DNA of 64,000 nucleotides from assembly GCF_000765805.2 (NCBI RefSeq), contig NZ_JRPD02000001.1, positions 62,001 through 126,000 of the forward strand, given 5' to 3'. Source of the stretch: Helicobacter muridarum (lineage in GTDB: Bacteria > Campylobacterota > Campylobacteria > Campylobacterales > Helicobacteraceae). The notes beneath the pieces were generated by a model. That model saw nothing but the letters and a program-made list of their open reading frames with translations, had not been told where the DNA came from and did not search any database. Made by a program: the position numbers and the translations under genes. Shown in pieces: positions 25,602 through 35,362 of this stretch (positions within the stretch are counted from its first letter, which is position 1; every line of letters begins with the position of its first letter).

Positions 25602-26433
25602 TTTTATAGAGCTGTTTATACAAGAGGTTATCGCTACTATTGATGGCATGATGGGGAGGAGCGCGACAGTTACACATAAAGAAGATGGTGATGTTTCTGA
25701 TGATTTGCTATCCACACCTTTTGGCAAGGTAGTAGTTAATATATCATTAGATGGATCAAGTGTTGGTTCTTTAGCCTTTATCATGCCAGAAGTCCTAGCT
25801 ACTGCTTTACCTGATTTAATGATGGGAGGAGAAGGCGATACAGGCAAGGATATGATGGATGATGATGACAAAGATGGATTGAAGGAAGTATTTCAATCTA
25901 TCACAGGTGCTCTAGCCACTGCGTTAGGAGGACATGAGAAATTACCTCATTTTAGCTTTAGTATTGCAAGTGTTGATAATGTAGAATCAGGTGGTGCTTT
26001 AAGCGATTATGATAAAGCTTCACATTTTGATATTACTATAGATTCTGTTGAATCTAAATTTATATTACTAACCAAGAATGATTTATTATCTCATTCTAAA
26101 CAGAGTTCAAATGAAGTTGCTGCAACTGCTGCTTCTAATAACAAAGATATGAGCTTAAGCACTAAGGAAATGCGAAATATCAGCATGTTGCTTGATATTG
26201 GTTTAAGTGTTAAGGTTCGCATTGGTCAAAAAAGAATGCTATTAAAAGATGTTATATCTATGGATATTGGCAGTGTTGTAGAGTTAAATCAGTTAGCAAG
26301 CGATCCTCTTGAGATTTTAGTTAATGATAAGGTTATTGCTAAGGGTGAGGTTGTAGTTGTAGATGGTAACTTTGCTGTGCAAATTACAGAGATAGGCACA
26401 AAGAAAGAGCGGTTAGATAGCATTAGGGGATAA
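25594..26433 (+). CDS. fliY: Flagellar motor switch protein FliY
   Basis: A 279-residue switch protein: an N-terminal CheC/CheX-like domain (about 1-170) and a C-terminal FliN-type SpoA domain (MRNISMLLDIGLSVKVRIGQKRM then VVELNQLASDPLEILVNDKVIAKGEVVVV). Helicobacter carries FliY as well as FliN in its C-ring. The ATG at 25594 follows AAGGA and overlaps the fliM stop; an ATG 8 codons upstream lacks a site. A linker of about 20 Ser/Asn/Ala-rich residues joins the two domains. The next gene lies 156 bases away, so the operon probably ends here. Confidence 0.94.
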   Translation: MNDFIELFIQEVIATIDGMMGRSATVTHKEDGDVSDDLLSTPFGKVVVNISLDGSSVGSLAFIMPEVLATALPDLMMGGEGDTGKDMMDDDDKDGLKEVFQSITGALATALGGHEKLPHFSFSIASVDNVESGGALSDYDKASHFDITIDSVESKFILLTKNDLLSHSKQSSNEVAATAASNNKDMSLSTKEMRNISMLLDIGLSVKVRIGQKRMLLKDVISMDIGSVVELNQLASDPLEILVNDKVIAKGEVVVVDGNFAVQITEIGTKKERLDSIRG

Positions 26434-26589
26434 TTTATCAATTAAATATTTAACTTATTTTCTAACTAGGTTAGATGGATTTTCCATGTTAAACCTTGTT
26501 AGACCCTTTAGCTAAGTTGTTTATTTATTTTAGAACTTATAATTTTTGATCTTAGATACAAAATACAAATTGTATAGCAAAGGGTAGGT

Positions 26590-27477
26590 ATGAGATACTT
26601 AATTATTGTAACATGTATTTGGGCATTTTCGTTTCCACTTATTGGGCATTTTATAGCTAGGGAAGTAGATATTTATTTTGCCATTATTATGAGGTTTGGT
26701 TTAGCATTATTGGTCTTTTTGCCATTTACTCGCTTTGTAAATGTGCAAAATGCCTTGCGTTTAAAGCTTATGGGCATTGGTGCCATACAAATTGGAATTA
26801 TGTATCTTTTTTACTATGCTTCCTTTGGATATTTAAGTCCATCTGAGGTAGCATTATTCACAATTTTTACACCATTTTATGTTAGCTTATTTTATGATAT
26901 TTGTGCTAGGAGATTTCGCTCATTTTATCTTGTTAGTATATGTATAGCCGTTTTTGGAGCATTTATTATTCGTAGCGGAAATGTAGATTCTGACTTTTTG
27001 GTTGGATTTCTGCTTGTGCAAGGGGCAAATGTGTGTTTTGGAGCTGGACAAAGTTTATACAAAGCACTAATAGAGCAGTATAATAAGTCAAATCCAACAC
27101 TAAAGCAACAAGATGTTTTTGGATATTTTTATATTGGTGCATTGATTGTAGGATCTGTGAGTTTTATATGTTCTGGCAATATAGAGCGAATGCCTACAAC
27201 TTACACACAATGGGCTATACTTGTATATCTTGGTATAGTTGCTTCTGGGCTTGGATATTTCCTTTGGAATAAGGGTGCTAGTATGGCTGATAGTGGGATA
27301 TTGGCTATTATGAACAATGCAGTTATACCGGCTACTATTGTGGTCGACTTGTTGCTATTTGGTAGCAACAATGATATAACAAAGCTATTATTAGGAGCAA
27401 CGATTATAATAATATCTCTATTAATACATTATAGAATTATTAAATTTTATCAAGGAACGCAAAATGCTTTAACTTAA
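26590..27477 (+). CDS. EamA/DMT-family transporter
   Basis: A 295-residue inner-membrane protein with about ten hydrophobic helices in two EamA repeats: residues 1-125, with WAFSFPLIGHF and FLSPSEVALFT-like segments, and 140-285, with the second-repeat signature ASGLGYFLWNKGASMADSGILAIMNNAVIPA. Members export amino acids, metabolites or drugs; the substrate cannot be inferred. It sits between the fliA operon and flgD and is not a known flagellar component. The ATG has only a modest GGGTA site. Confidence 0.88.
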   Translation: MRYLIIVTCIWAFSFPLIGHFIAREVDIYFAIIMRFGLALLVFLPFTRFVNVQNALRLKLMGIGAIQIGIMYLFYYASFGYLSPSEVALFTIFTPFYVSLFYDICARRFRSFYLVSICIAVFGAFIIRSGNVDSDFLVGFLLVQGANVCFGAGQSLYKALIEQYNKSNPTLKQQDVFGYFYIGALIVGSVSFICSGNIERMPTTYTQWAILVYLGIVASGLGYFLWNKGASMADSGILAIMNNAVIPATIVVDLLLFGSNNDITKLLLGATIIIISLLIHYRIIKFYQGTQNALT

Positions 27478-27505
27478 CTAGCATATAAGACTTTAAGGAT
27501 AAAGC

Positions 27506-28744
27506 ATGGCAATAGATCTAGCAGAGGTAACAGGAGCAACAGCCTCAAGGGAGAATAAAAGAGAAAGCGAAAAAATCGCAAATGGTCTTGATAAGGACGC
27601 GTTTATGAAGTTGTTTTTAGAACAGCTAAAAAATCAAGATCCAACATCACCTATGGAAACTGACAAAATCATTACGCAAACTGCACAGCTTACGCAAGTA
27701 GAAATGCAAGAAGAAAACAAAAGAACCATGAAAGAGGTGGCTCAAGCTATGAAAGCCTCCCAAGACACCAATAAATCTTTGCAAGAATTTCAAAAGGAAA
27801 TTAAAAAATCCCTTGAAATATTAAATATTGGTATGGAAGAGAATACCCACGCCACAACACAAGGGGCTCGTGCTAATACATTGAATGCTATTAGTATGAT
27901 TGGTAAAATAGCTGAAACCGATATTATGGGGTTGAATGTAACAGGTAGCGGTGAAAATCGCTTTAGCCTTTATTTTGATAATAAAATAGACTCTAATAAG
28001 GGGACCCCCGTTGTTGAGATTCTAAATAGTAATAATGAGGTTGTGCGGACTCTATCCTTAAAGGATAGAGACGGACAGCAAGGGTATATAGAATTTAGAT
28101 GGGACGGTAAGGATTCCGAAGGTAATATGGTAGATATAGGTAGCTATCAAGTTAAGGCGCATTACAACTTGGATCCAATTACAAAGCAATATGATGAAAC
28201 TAGAATAGGTAGAGGTGAGGTGCAAAGCATAATTTATGATAAAGGTGTCCCTCTTATGCGTTTAGGTGATCATATTGTGCCTGTGCAAAGTGCTCTAGAG
28301 TTTTATCCTCGTGGCGAATCTCATAATAAATCTATAGAATCTATTAAGCAGGAAGCCTCTAAAGCTATGAGCAACTATAATGACGACTTTCAGACAGAAT
28401 CTCTAAGCGATAGGTATCAAAAAGTCATAAGCGATCGTGAAGCTAAATTGGTAAACAATGAAGAGTTAGACAATGAAGACTCATTGGCTCTAAAGGAGCA
28501 GGCAAGATTAGATGAGCTCAAAGCACAAGAAAGAAAAAAATATGAGAAAATGCTAGATAGTGCGGAAAAGGGTAAGCAACTAGACCAAGAACAACTAGAT
28601 AAACTTTCTAAGCCGCTAGCACAATCTAATGAAAATTCTAATAGCCTAAGTTCGCTTTTACAATCAGGTAAAAGTATGGCAAAATCTCCCTCTAATATGG
28701 TAGGAGATTCTAGCTTTGATAATTCTGTGAACGTTGCAAGCTAA
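27506..28744 (+). CDS. flgD: Flagellar hook assembly scaffold FlgD, long form
   Basis: A 412-residue hook cap protein needed for FlgE polymerisation. The N-terminal signature LDKDAFMKLFLEQLKNQDP(T)SPMETDKIITQTAQLTQVEMQ is classical. The central part (about 140-260) is the tudor/Ig-like hook-cap domain with FRWDGKDSEGNMVDIGSY. The C-terminal 130 residues are a highly charged, coiled-coil-like extension (repeats of EARL, DELKAQERKKYEK) absent from E. coli FlgD (231). It is longer than I recall for H. pylori FlgD. AAGGATAAAGC precedes the ATG, 28 bases after the DMT gene. Confidence 0.92.
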   Translation: MAIDLAEVTGATASRENKRESEKIANGLDKDAFMKLFLEQLKNQDPTSPMETDKIITQTAQLTQVEMQEENKRTMKEVAQAMKASQDTNKSLQEFQKEIKKSLEILNIGMEENTHATTQGARANTLNAISMIGKIAETDIMGLNVTGSGENRFSLYFDNKIDSNKGTPVVEILNSNNEVVRTLSLKDRDGQQGYIEFRWDGKDSEGNMVDIGSYQVKAHYNLDPITKQYDETRIGRGEVQSIIYDKGVPLMRLGDHIVPVQSALEFYPRGESHNKSIESIKQEASKAMSNYNDDFQTESLSDRYQKVISDREAKLVNNEELDNEDSLALKEQARLDELKAQERKKYEKMLDSAEKGKQLDQEQLDKLSKPLAQSNENSNSLSSLLQSGKSMAKSPSNMVGDSSFDNSVNVAS

Positions 28745-28776
28745 TTTTTAATTTTTGTATAATCAATGATTAAGTA

Positions 28777-29934
28777 ATGCGGACTAAAGACACTAAGATA
28801 TTTATCACTCTAAAAGATATTACAGAATCTGGCGGCGGCGAGAGGGTATGCGTAAATCTTGCTAATGCCTTGCAAGAAATTGGCTTTGATATTAGCATTA
28901 TTAGCTTCTATCACTCAAATACAAAGCCTATTTACCAATTGAATGAGGACATAGAGATAATCTACTTAACAAAAGGGAATATTAGTAAAAATTTTGTCTT
29001 TAAGGCTTTTTATAAGATAATTTATAGATTCTATCTTAGTCTTAAGACTTGCTCCATCATTGCAAAGGCTAAAATTTCAATTAAACAAAAATCTTATTCT
29101 AAGATAAGGGTTATAGCAAATGATGGGCTATTTATCCCATTACTTAAGCTTAAGGACATGGCAGTATTGCGGATTTGGCATATGAGAGCACCTATTAAAG
29201 AGCGTAAAATATTACGACTTTTTGATATGTTAATCGTTCTTTCACAAAAGGAGTTATATATTTGGGAAAATTATCATAGCAACATTAGAGTAATTCCAAA
29301 TTTTATTTCAACTAACCTTATACAATATTCCAATGATTATGAATTGCGCAAATCATTAGCACAACCAAGCAATCATAAAAAAACAATATTATCTATTGGT
29401 AGTATGGGAAGAGGTGATATAAAGGGATTTTTTAGATTAATTGATATAGCTAAGATTCTAAAAGATATTTGCGTTAATAAATTTCCTAGACTTTTGCATA
29501 ATTGGGAATGGGTAATAATTGGTAATGGCGAATTAAAGGGAGATTATCAAAAAAAGATACAACAACTAGAACTTGAGGATTTTGTGCGTATGGAAGATTT
29601 TAGAAATGATATAGAATCAAGCTATAAGTCAAGCGATATTTATGCTTTAACAAGTCATTCAGAGGGCTTTTCTATGGTGTTACTTGAGGCAAGTATATTT
29701 GGTGTTGCCTGTATATCTTTTGATATTGCTAGCGGTCCAAGCGATATTGTGTTGCATGATAAAAGCGGCTATCTAATCAAAGATAATGATTTGCAAGATT
29801 TTGCACTTAAGACTTTTAATCTAATGCAAGATGATTTGTTGAGAAAATGTATGGGCAATTGTGCTAGGCAGTATGTAGTAGACAAATTTAGCAAAGAAAA
29901 AATTATGCCTCTATGGCTTAGCGCGTTAGAGTAG
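28777..29934 (+). CDS. GT4-type glycosyltransferase
   Basis: A 385-residue GT-B retaining glycosyltransferase. The N-terminal acceptor domain opens with ITESGGGERVCVNLANALQEIGFDISIISFY. The C-terminal donor domain has ILSIGSMGRGDIKGFFRLIDIAKIL and SHSEGFSMVLLEASIFGVACISFDIASGPSDI, the E-x7-E motif of GT4. A role in LPS or another glycan is likely; the sugar is not readable. The ribosome site is weak (AAG only), and flgD ends 32 bases upstream, so expression may lean on read-through. A second surface-glycan transferase outside any glycan cluster. Confidence 0.82.
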   Translation: MRTKDTKIFITLKDITESGGGERVCVNLANALQEIGFDISIISFYHSNTKPIYQLNEDIEIIYLTKGNISKNFVFKAFYKIIYRFYLSLKTCSIIAKAKISIKQKSYSKIRVIANDGLFIPLLKLKDMAVLRIWHMRAPIKERKILRLFDMLIVLSQKELYIWENYHSNIRVIPNFISTNLIQYSNDYELRKSLAQPSNHKKTILSIGSMGRGDIKGFFRLIDIAKILKDICVNKFPRLLHNWEWVIIGNGELKGDYQKKIQQLELEDFVRMEDFRNDIESSYKSSDIYALTSHSEGFSMVLLEASIFGVACISFDIASGPSDIVLHDKSGYLIKDNDLQDFALKTFNLMQDDLLRKCMGNCARQYVVDKFSKEKIMPLWLSALE

Positions 29935-30032
29935 TTAGATCTATATTGTGGCTGGTTTGAGATGAATTCTTTTTTATCTAGTTTGAAGTTTGTGCTAGTA
30001 TTTAAGCCTCAAATCTAATTTTGATTCTAATT

Positions 30033-31088
30033 ATGAAGCAATTTCAAAGAGTATATATAGAGATTACTGATTATTGTGGGCTTAGTTGTGCCTTTTGTCC
30101 TAGTTCTTCGCGACTCTATAATCAATATAAAACAAGAGCAATTGCCGCTCAAACATCATTAATATTCAAATCCCAAAAGCTAAGTCTAGCAACTTCTTTT
30201 TCTTTACAGTCAATTAGTACACCACAAAATTCTATGAAGTTAATCAATGTAAGCTCAAATATCAAAGCCAGATTTCCATATCGTGGAGTAATGCCTATAG
30301 ATATGTTTGAATCAATATGCGCACAAATTTATAATAAAACTCGCAGAGTATGTCTGCATTTGCTAGGCGACCCTCTAAGCGTGCGAAATCTTGATGAATA
30401 TGTGGCAATTTTAGGTAGATATAAATTACGAGTAGATTTGGTTACAACAGGGCTATTTTTAAGTAAGAGTCATTTTGACATGCTAATTGGTTTGCCGTTT
30501 GTGCAAGTATCATTCTCGCTTAGCGCGTTTTTTGCGAATCAATCTAAACTTAATAAAACACATTTGATAAGAATCCTTGAATTTTGTCGCTATAAAGTTA
30601 GTAAGAATTCGCCTATTTTTATTAATTTGCGTTTGCATAGCAACGATATTAGTCAAAATTCTAAAGCCCTTAATGATATGCTTAGAGAAATATCTGTATT
30701 TTTTAGAATTAAGCCTAATCAAATAGAAAGCATGCTTCCAAATGGCAAGGTGCGACTTGCAAATAAAGTTTTACTTGTTCCTAAGCAATCTTTTGAATGG
30801 AAGCTAAATAATTATAGTATAGATCGAAATGAATTGGTTAAAAGAGAGCATAGCAAGTATGGAGTAAGATTTTGTCATGGTGCGCATGAGCAAATTGGAA
30901 TCTTAAGCAATGGCAATGTTGTGCCTTGCTGCATTGACTATGATGGCAATGCTAGCTTTGGATGTATCAAGGACATAAGTCTTAATGAGATTCTTAACTC
31001 AAGTAAGTTTATAGAGTTTAAAAATAAGCTAGAGCTTGGTATGCCTGCTAGTAAACTCTGTCAAAGTTGTGGCTATGTAAAGCGATAG
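30033..31088 (+). CDS. Radical SAM/SPASM-domain protein
   Basis: About 351 residues. The radical SAM cluster is C15-x3-C19-x2-C22 in CGLSCAFCPSSS near the N-terminus. LLGDPLSVRNLDEYVAILGRYKLRVDLVTTG matches the SAM-binding barrel. The C-terminal SPASM part has CHGAHEQIGILSNGNVVPCCIDYDGNASFGCI and CQSCGY, giving Cys ligands for an auxiliary cluster. An insert of about 60 polar residues (25-85) splits the barrel start. SPASM proteins modify peptides or small metabolites; no peptide precursor gene is seen nearby. The preceding 98-base gap shows no strong ribosome site, so the start (ATG 30033 or TTG 30021) is uncertain. Confidence 0.8.
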   Translation: MKQFQRVYIEITDYCGLSCAFCPSSSRLYNQYKTRAIAAQTSLIFKSQKLSLATSFSLQSISTPQNSMKLINVSSNIKARFPYRGVMPIDMFESICAQIYNKTRRVCLHLLGDPLSVRNLDEYVAILGRYKLRVDLVTTGLFLSKSHFDMLIGLPFVQVSFSLSAFFANQSKLNKTHLIRILEFCRYKVSKNSPIFINLRLHSNDISQNSKALNDMLREISVFFRIKPNQIESMLPNGKVRLANKVLLVPKQSFEWKLNNYSIDRNELVKREHSKYGVRFCHGAHEQIGILSNGNVVPCCIDYDGNASFGCIKDISLNEILNSSKFIEFKNKLELGMPASKLCQSCGYVKR

Positions 31089-31185
31089 TTTGGGCTAAAT
31101 CTTTAAATGAAACTCTAAGTTATGCCAAATTTGTTCTCTTTTTGATTCTAGCCTAATTAAATCTCTAGCTAAATTATTAGGTATT

Positions 31186-34100
31186 TTAGTCTTGTGAGAT
31201 AATCTTAAATTTACTTGCAATCATTTTGAATGTTGGGGGAAGTATTAGCAATGTCAATGCGCTAGATGTTACTAATCCTCCAAGAACAACAATTGCCAAT
31301 GGCCTTTGCACCTCGCTACCAACTCCACCGCCAATAAGCATTGGGACAAGTCCAAGGGCTGCAATGCTAGCAGTCATTAGCACAGGACGCAAGCGTCTCT
31401 TTGCACCCATCTCAACAGCATCTGATATACTATGTCCTTGCTTTATTAAATGAACAAAGTATCCTACCATAACAAGCCCATTTAACACAGCAATACCAAA
31501 TAGAGCGATAAACCCGACACTAGCTGGAACTGAAAAGTATTCGCCTGATATATATAGAGAAACAAGTCCTCCTGTAACTGCAAATGGAATGTTTAATAAA
31601 ATCATAAATGCAAGCGTTATAGAGCGGAATGTAAAAAATAATATAAAAAATATTACTAATATGCTTAGTGGTATAACAGTGGCAAAGCGAGCATTTGCTC
31701 TTTGCTGATTCTCAAACTGCCCGCCATAAGTTATAGTGTAGCCTTCAGGTAATTTAACTTCTGCAGAGATTCTTGCCATTGCCTCATCTACGAATCCACC
31801 CAAGTCTCTATCTTCGACATTGCTTCTAACAACCCCTACGCGACTACTTTGTTCTCGCATAATGCTAATTGGACCATCGACATCTTTAATATCTGCTATG
31901 GAATTAATTGGCACGACAAGATCATCTTCACTACTAAGCTCTAAGCTTTTAAATCTAGAGACACTGTTGGCTATATCTGAATGCTGCCTAATGATAACAG
32001 GTGTTCTAGCAAAGCCTTGTGGAATGTAATCAACAAATAATCCTTCTAGTGAGCTTTTTAAAAATTTAGAAAACTCTTCAACGCCAATATTTGCCCTTGC
32101 CATTTTTTCCCTTTGTGGTGTTATGTATAAATAATTTACACCTTTGTTTAGCGCAGTGTAAACTTCTTTGTTTCCTTGTATGCTTTTTAGAATTTCAGCT
32201 ATCTGTGTGCTAATGTTATTTAGTTCGTCAATATCAGATCCAAAAATTTTAATCGCTAAATCACCACGTACGCCTGTTACCATTTCGCTAATTCGCATAT
32301 CTATTGGTTGTGTTATAATGAATGTAGTTCCTTTGAAGTCTTTTACAGAATCATGTATCTTATCTATTATTTCTTTCTTGCTTTCTGATTCCCACTCTTC
32401 TTCTGGTTTTAAGATAATAAATGAATCTGATTGATAGAGTCCAGCTAAATCAAGTCCTAATTCATCTGCTCCAGCACGTGTAATGATTGTCTTAATATCT
32501 GGAACAGAATCCATAATTTGTTTTGTTATTCTAAGCAAAATATCACGAGATTCTTTAAGCGATGTTGATGGTGTAGTCTCAATGGTTAATACAATATCTC
32601 CTTCATCTAGGGTTGGCATAAATGCTCTACCAATATGTGGAAATAATGAAAAAGTAAAAACCAAGAAAATAATAGAAGCAATGATTACTGTGCGCCCATT
32701 ATTTAAACAAAAACGAAGCATTGGGTAATATACATACTCAATAGCTCGAATTAATAATGTTTCTTTGTGTGGTTTTACCTTTAGCACTAATGAGCACATA
32801 ACAGGAATAATTGTGATAGATAGCACAAGAGAGCCAATTAGGGCATAGACTATTGTCTCTCCAAGTGGGACAAACATTTTACCTTCTAACCCTTCTAATG
32901 TTAGAATTGGGACAAAGAATACAATAATTATGACGATTCCGCTTACCACAGATGGTGCTATTTCCTTTGAAGCACGATAAATTGTATGAATCTTAGTTAA
33001 ATTCTTTTCATGGCTTAGCCTTTCAAATGCGTTTTCTACCACCACTACAGCAGAATCAACTAGGATTCCTACAGCAATAATTAGCCCTCCTAAACTCATC
33101 AAATTTGCACTTAATCCATTTTTCTCCATTAGCACAAATGCTACTGATAGTGCTAAAGGCAATATCACGCTAACAGCCACAGCAGCGCGTAAATCTCCTA
33201 AGAATAAAAATAATACAATAATAATAAGAATGATAGCTTCAGCAAGCACTTTTATTACAGAGTCAACAGCCTTTTGTGTCAAATCACTTCGATTATAAAA
33301 AGTATTAATTATCACATCATTAGGTAGATTAGCTTTGATTTCATTAAGCTTTTTTTCTACGGCTTTTATAGTATCCCTAGAATTTGATCCACGTAATCCT
33401 AGTACGATTCCCTCAGTGGTTTCATACTTACCATCTATGGTTACAAATCCAAGTCTTGTTCTATAATTTTCTATAACTTCAGCAAAGTCTTTGATTCTTA
33501 CATAGCCATTTGGCGTAGACATTGATATATTTTCTATATCTTTAATATCCCTTGCTGCGCTTTCTATCTTAACTAAATACATTTCTCCGGGACGATTTAT
33601 TATGCCTGCGCCATCATTTTTTAGATTTTCGCGCAAGACAGATTCTAAATCGGAGATGGAAATCCCAAGCTTTGCCATATCATGAAAATCTGGAATTACT
33701 ACATAAGCTTTAGCTTGTCCACCATAGCTACTTACATCAGCTACCCCTTTAATACTTCTTAAAGCAGGTCGAATGGTGAAGTCAAGGAGTTGACGCTTTT
33801 GCATTTCTGATATGTTGCCTTCAATTGTAAACATATACATATCGCTAAGAGGAGTTACTATTGGAGCAAGTCCACCTGTAACACCAGCTGGCAACTCGGG
33901 CATAGCTGTTATTAGTCTTTCATTTACCATTTGCCGAGCTATATTCATATTTACAGAATCTTCGAAATTGATAGTTATATCTGCTATTGCAAACTTGCTT
34001 ATACTACGGAGGGAAGTTTGCCCTTGTAAGCCTAATAGCTCCAACTCTAAAGGTCGCACAACTCTATTTTCTACTTCTTCAGGAGATGCACCTGGCATTT

Positions 34101-34260
34101 TCATAATGATTTTTACTTGTGTAGAGCTTACATCTGGAAATGCATCTATTGGTATGCGCACAAAGCTAAATACACCATAAGCAAGTAAAAGACATGCAAG
34201 AATTGTAACAATTATCCTCTGTCTTAATGAGAATTCAATAATTTTAGTGAGCATTGCCAC
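31186..34260 (-). CDS. RND heavy-metal efflux pump, inner-membrane component (CzcA/CusA/CznA type)
   Basis: A 1024-residue RND transporter of the heavy-metal branch. The N-terminus (IRIPIDAFPDVSSTQVKI), the proton-relay helix GILVDSAVVVVENAFERL with Asp and Glu, FMPTLDEGDIVLTIETTPS and the C-terminal RRLRPVLMTA all fit CzcA/CusA. The Asp-Ser-Ala-Val-x3-Glu helix is of the divalent-cation or Cu(I) class and is not decisive. H. pylori has two such systems, CznABC (Cd/Zn/Ni) and CrdB-CzcBA (copper); which one this matches cannot be read. Its first 17 bases overlap the end of the membrane-fusion gene, so the trio is translationally linked. Confidence 0.9.
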   Translation of the reverse strand: MAMLTKIIEFSLRQRIIVTILACLLLAYGVFSFVRIPIDAFPDVSSTQVKIIMKMPGASPEEVENRVVRPLELELLGLQGQTSLRSISKFAIADITINFEDSVNMNIARQMVNERLITAMPELPAGVTGGLAPIVTPLSDMYMFTIEGNISEMQKRQLLDFTIRPALRSIKGVADVSSYGGQAKAYVVIPDFHDMAKLGISISDLESVLRENLKNDGAGIINRPGEMYLVKIESAARDIKDIENISMSTPNGYVRIKDFAEVIENYRTRLGFVTIDGKYETTEGIVLGLRGSNSRDTIKAVEKKLNEIKANLPNDVIINTFYNRSDLTQKAVDSVIKVLAEAIILIIIVLFLFLGDLRAAVAVSVILPLALSVAFVLMEKNGLSANLMSLGGLIIAVGILVDSAVVVVENAFERLSHEKNLTKIHTIYRASKEIAPSVVSGIVIIIVFFVPILTLEGLEGKMFVPLGETIVYALIGSLVLSITIIPVMCSLVLKVKPHKETLLIRAIEYVYYPMLRFCLNNGRTVIIASIIFLVFTFSLFPHIGRAFMPTLDEGDIVLTIETTPSTSLKESRDILLRITKQIMDSVPDIKTIITRAGADELGLDLAGLYQSDSFIILKPEEEWESESKKEIIDKIHDSVKDFKGTTFIITQPIDMRISEMVTGVRGDLAIKIFGSDIDELNNISTQIAEILKSIQGNKEVYTALNKGVNYLYITPQREKMARANIGVEEFSKFLKSSLEGLFVDYIPQGFARTPVIIRQHSDIANSVSRFKSLELSSEDDLVVPINSIADIKDVDGPISIMREQSSRVGVVRSNVEDRDLGGFVDEAMARISAEVKLPEGYTITYGGQFENQQRANARFATVIPLSILVIFFILFFTFRSITLAFMILLNIPFAVTGGLVSLYISGEYFSVPASVGFIALFGIAVLNGLVMVGYFVHLIKQGHSISDAVEMGAKRRLRPVLMTASIAALGLVPMLIGGGVGSEVQRPLAIVVLGGLVTSSALTLLILPPTFKMIASKFKIISQD

Positions 34261-35353
34261 CGCCTGATTCTTCTCCTAAGCCGTTCATAATCCCTTTTAG
34301 AAATATGAGACCGCCTTTTGCTATCTTTGTGCCTACTTTTAACCCTTTACCTTGGACAACTGATTCTGTATTTCTATCCTCAATGATTAATATGCTAGTT
34401 GGTTGGAATCCACTCTTTGTTTTTATAAATACAATATAATCATCATCAAATTTTATCCAACAATCATCTGGCACTATCACATAACCACTACCAACATCAC
34501 CAGCTACATAAATTTCTATAATTTCACCTACTTTTAGATTCCTTGCTTCCACACGGGCAACTGCGCTAATAGTATTTGTTTGATAATCAACAACATCTGA
34601 AATACTATCAATAATGCCAATATTATTGCCATTCTCATCAAACACATTAAAGCCTTTCTGCACACTCTTAATATTATTTTGAGGGACTCTTATGCGCAAT
34701 AGCACGCTATCATTATTTGGCTTTGCAATTCTAATATATGGTGTAAAGGCTGGAATCTTCTCTCCAATTTGCTTTGGAGCTACACTAAGCTTACCATCTC
34801 CAGTAGCACGCACAACGAATCCATACTGTCCACGTGGATTATCAGGATTGATTCCAAAAAGACTAAATGAAGATCGAATTTCATTCATTTTTAATCGTAG
34901 TTCATTCATATTTAAGTAACTAGTTTGATATGCACGTTGTGAAATTACCCCTTGTCGCAAAAGTTCTTTATCCTTGCGCTCTACTTCTTGTGCAATTTGG
35001 AATCTGCTAGTGGTATTTTGCAAGGAGAAATATAATTCGCTTAAGCTGTTAGAGCTAATTTCTACAATTGATTCTCCCTTTTTTACGCTTTCTCCTGCTC
35101 TCTTATAAAGATTGACTACAACTACTTCTAGACTTGAGTTTTGTGTATATCCATCTCTATCGTCAAAATCCACTACAGCAGAAAAAGAAACGCCTTTGCT
35201 AGATGAAGCATTTTTAACAGTGAATGTACCTATATTCATAGCCTTGATTTCAGAATCTTTTAACTCTATAGAATCATAGTCTTCTGCTATCAATGCTCTC
35301 ATATATAGAAGCATTGTGAATATAACTATAAAGCTTTTATGTATTATCTTCAT
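34244..35353 (-). CDS. RND efflux periplasmic adaptor (CzcB/CusB-like)
   Basis: A 369-residue membrane-fusion protein with an N-terminal signal segment (FIVIFTMLLYMRALIA, about 8-23). The lipoyl half-motif VVVNLYKRAGESVKKGESIVEI, an alpha-helical hairpin (about 110-165) and beta-barrel segments (VLLRIRVPQNNIKSVQKGFNV, VGEIIEIYVAG) follow. It bridges the inner-membrane pump and the outer-membrane channel. No His-rich metal tail is present apart from a final GGGNAH. AAAGGAAA precedes the ATG, 9 bases after the TolC-like gene. Confidence 0.88.
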   Translation of the reverse strand: MKIIHKSFIVIFTMLLYMRALIAEDYDSIELKDSEIKAMNIGTFTVKNASSSKGVSFSAVVDFDDRDGYTQNSSLEVVVVNLYKRAGESVKKGESIVEISSNSLSELYFSLQNTTSRFQIAQEVERKDKELLRQGVISQRAYQTSYLNMNELRLKMNEIRSSFSLFGINPDNPRGQYGFVVRATGDGKLSVAPKQIGEKIPAFTPYIRIAKPNNDSVLLRIRVPQNNIKSVQKGFNVFDENGNNIGIIDSISDVVDYQTNTISAVARVEARNLKVGEIIEIYVAGDVGSGYVIVPDDCWIKFDDDYIVFIKTKSGFQPTSILIIEDRNTESVVQGKGLKVGTKIAKGGLIFLKGIMNGLGEESGGGNAH

Positions 35354-35362
35354 TGTTTTCCT

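Noticed and set aside
31226-34180. Several plus-strand open frames opposite the RND pump gene
   Set aside because: All are shadows of the pump gene; compositions are Ser/Ile/Thr-rich without domains or ribosome sites.
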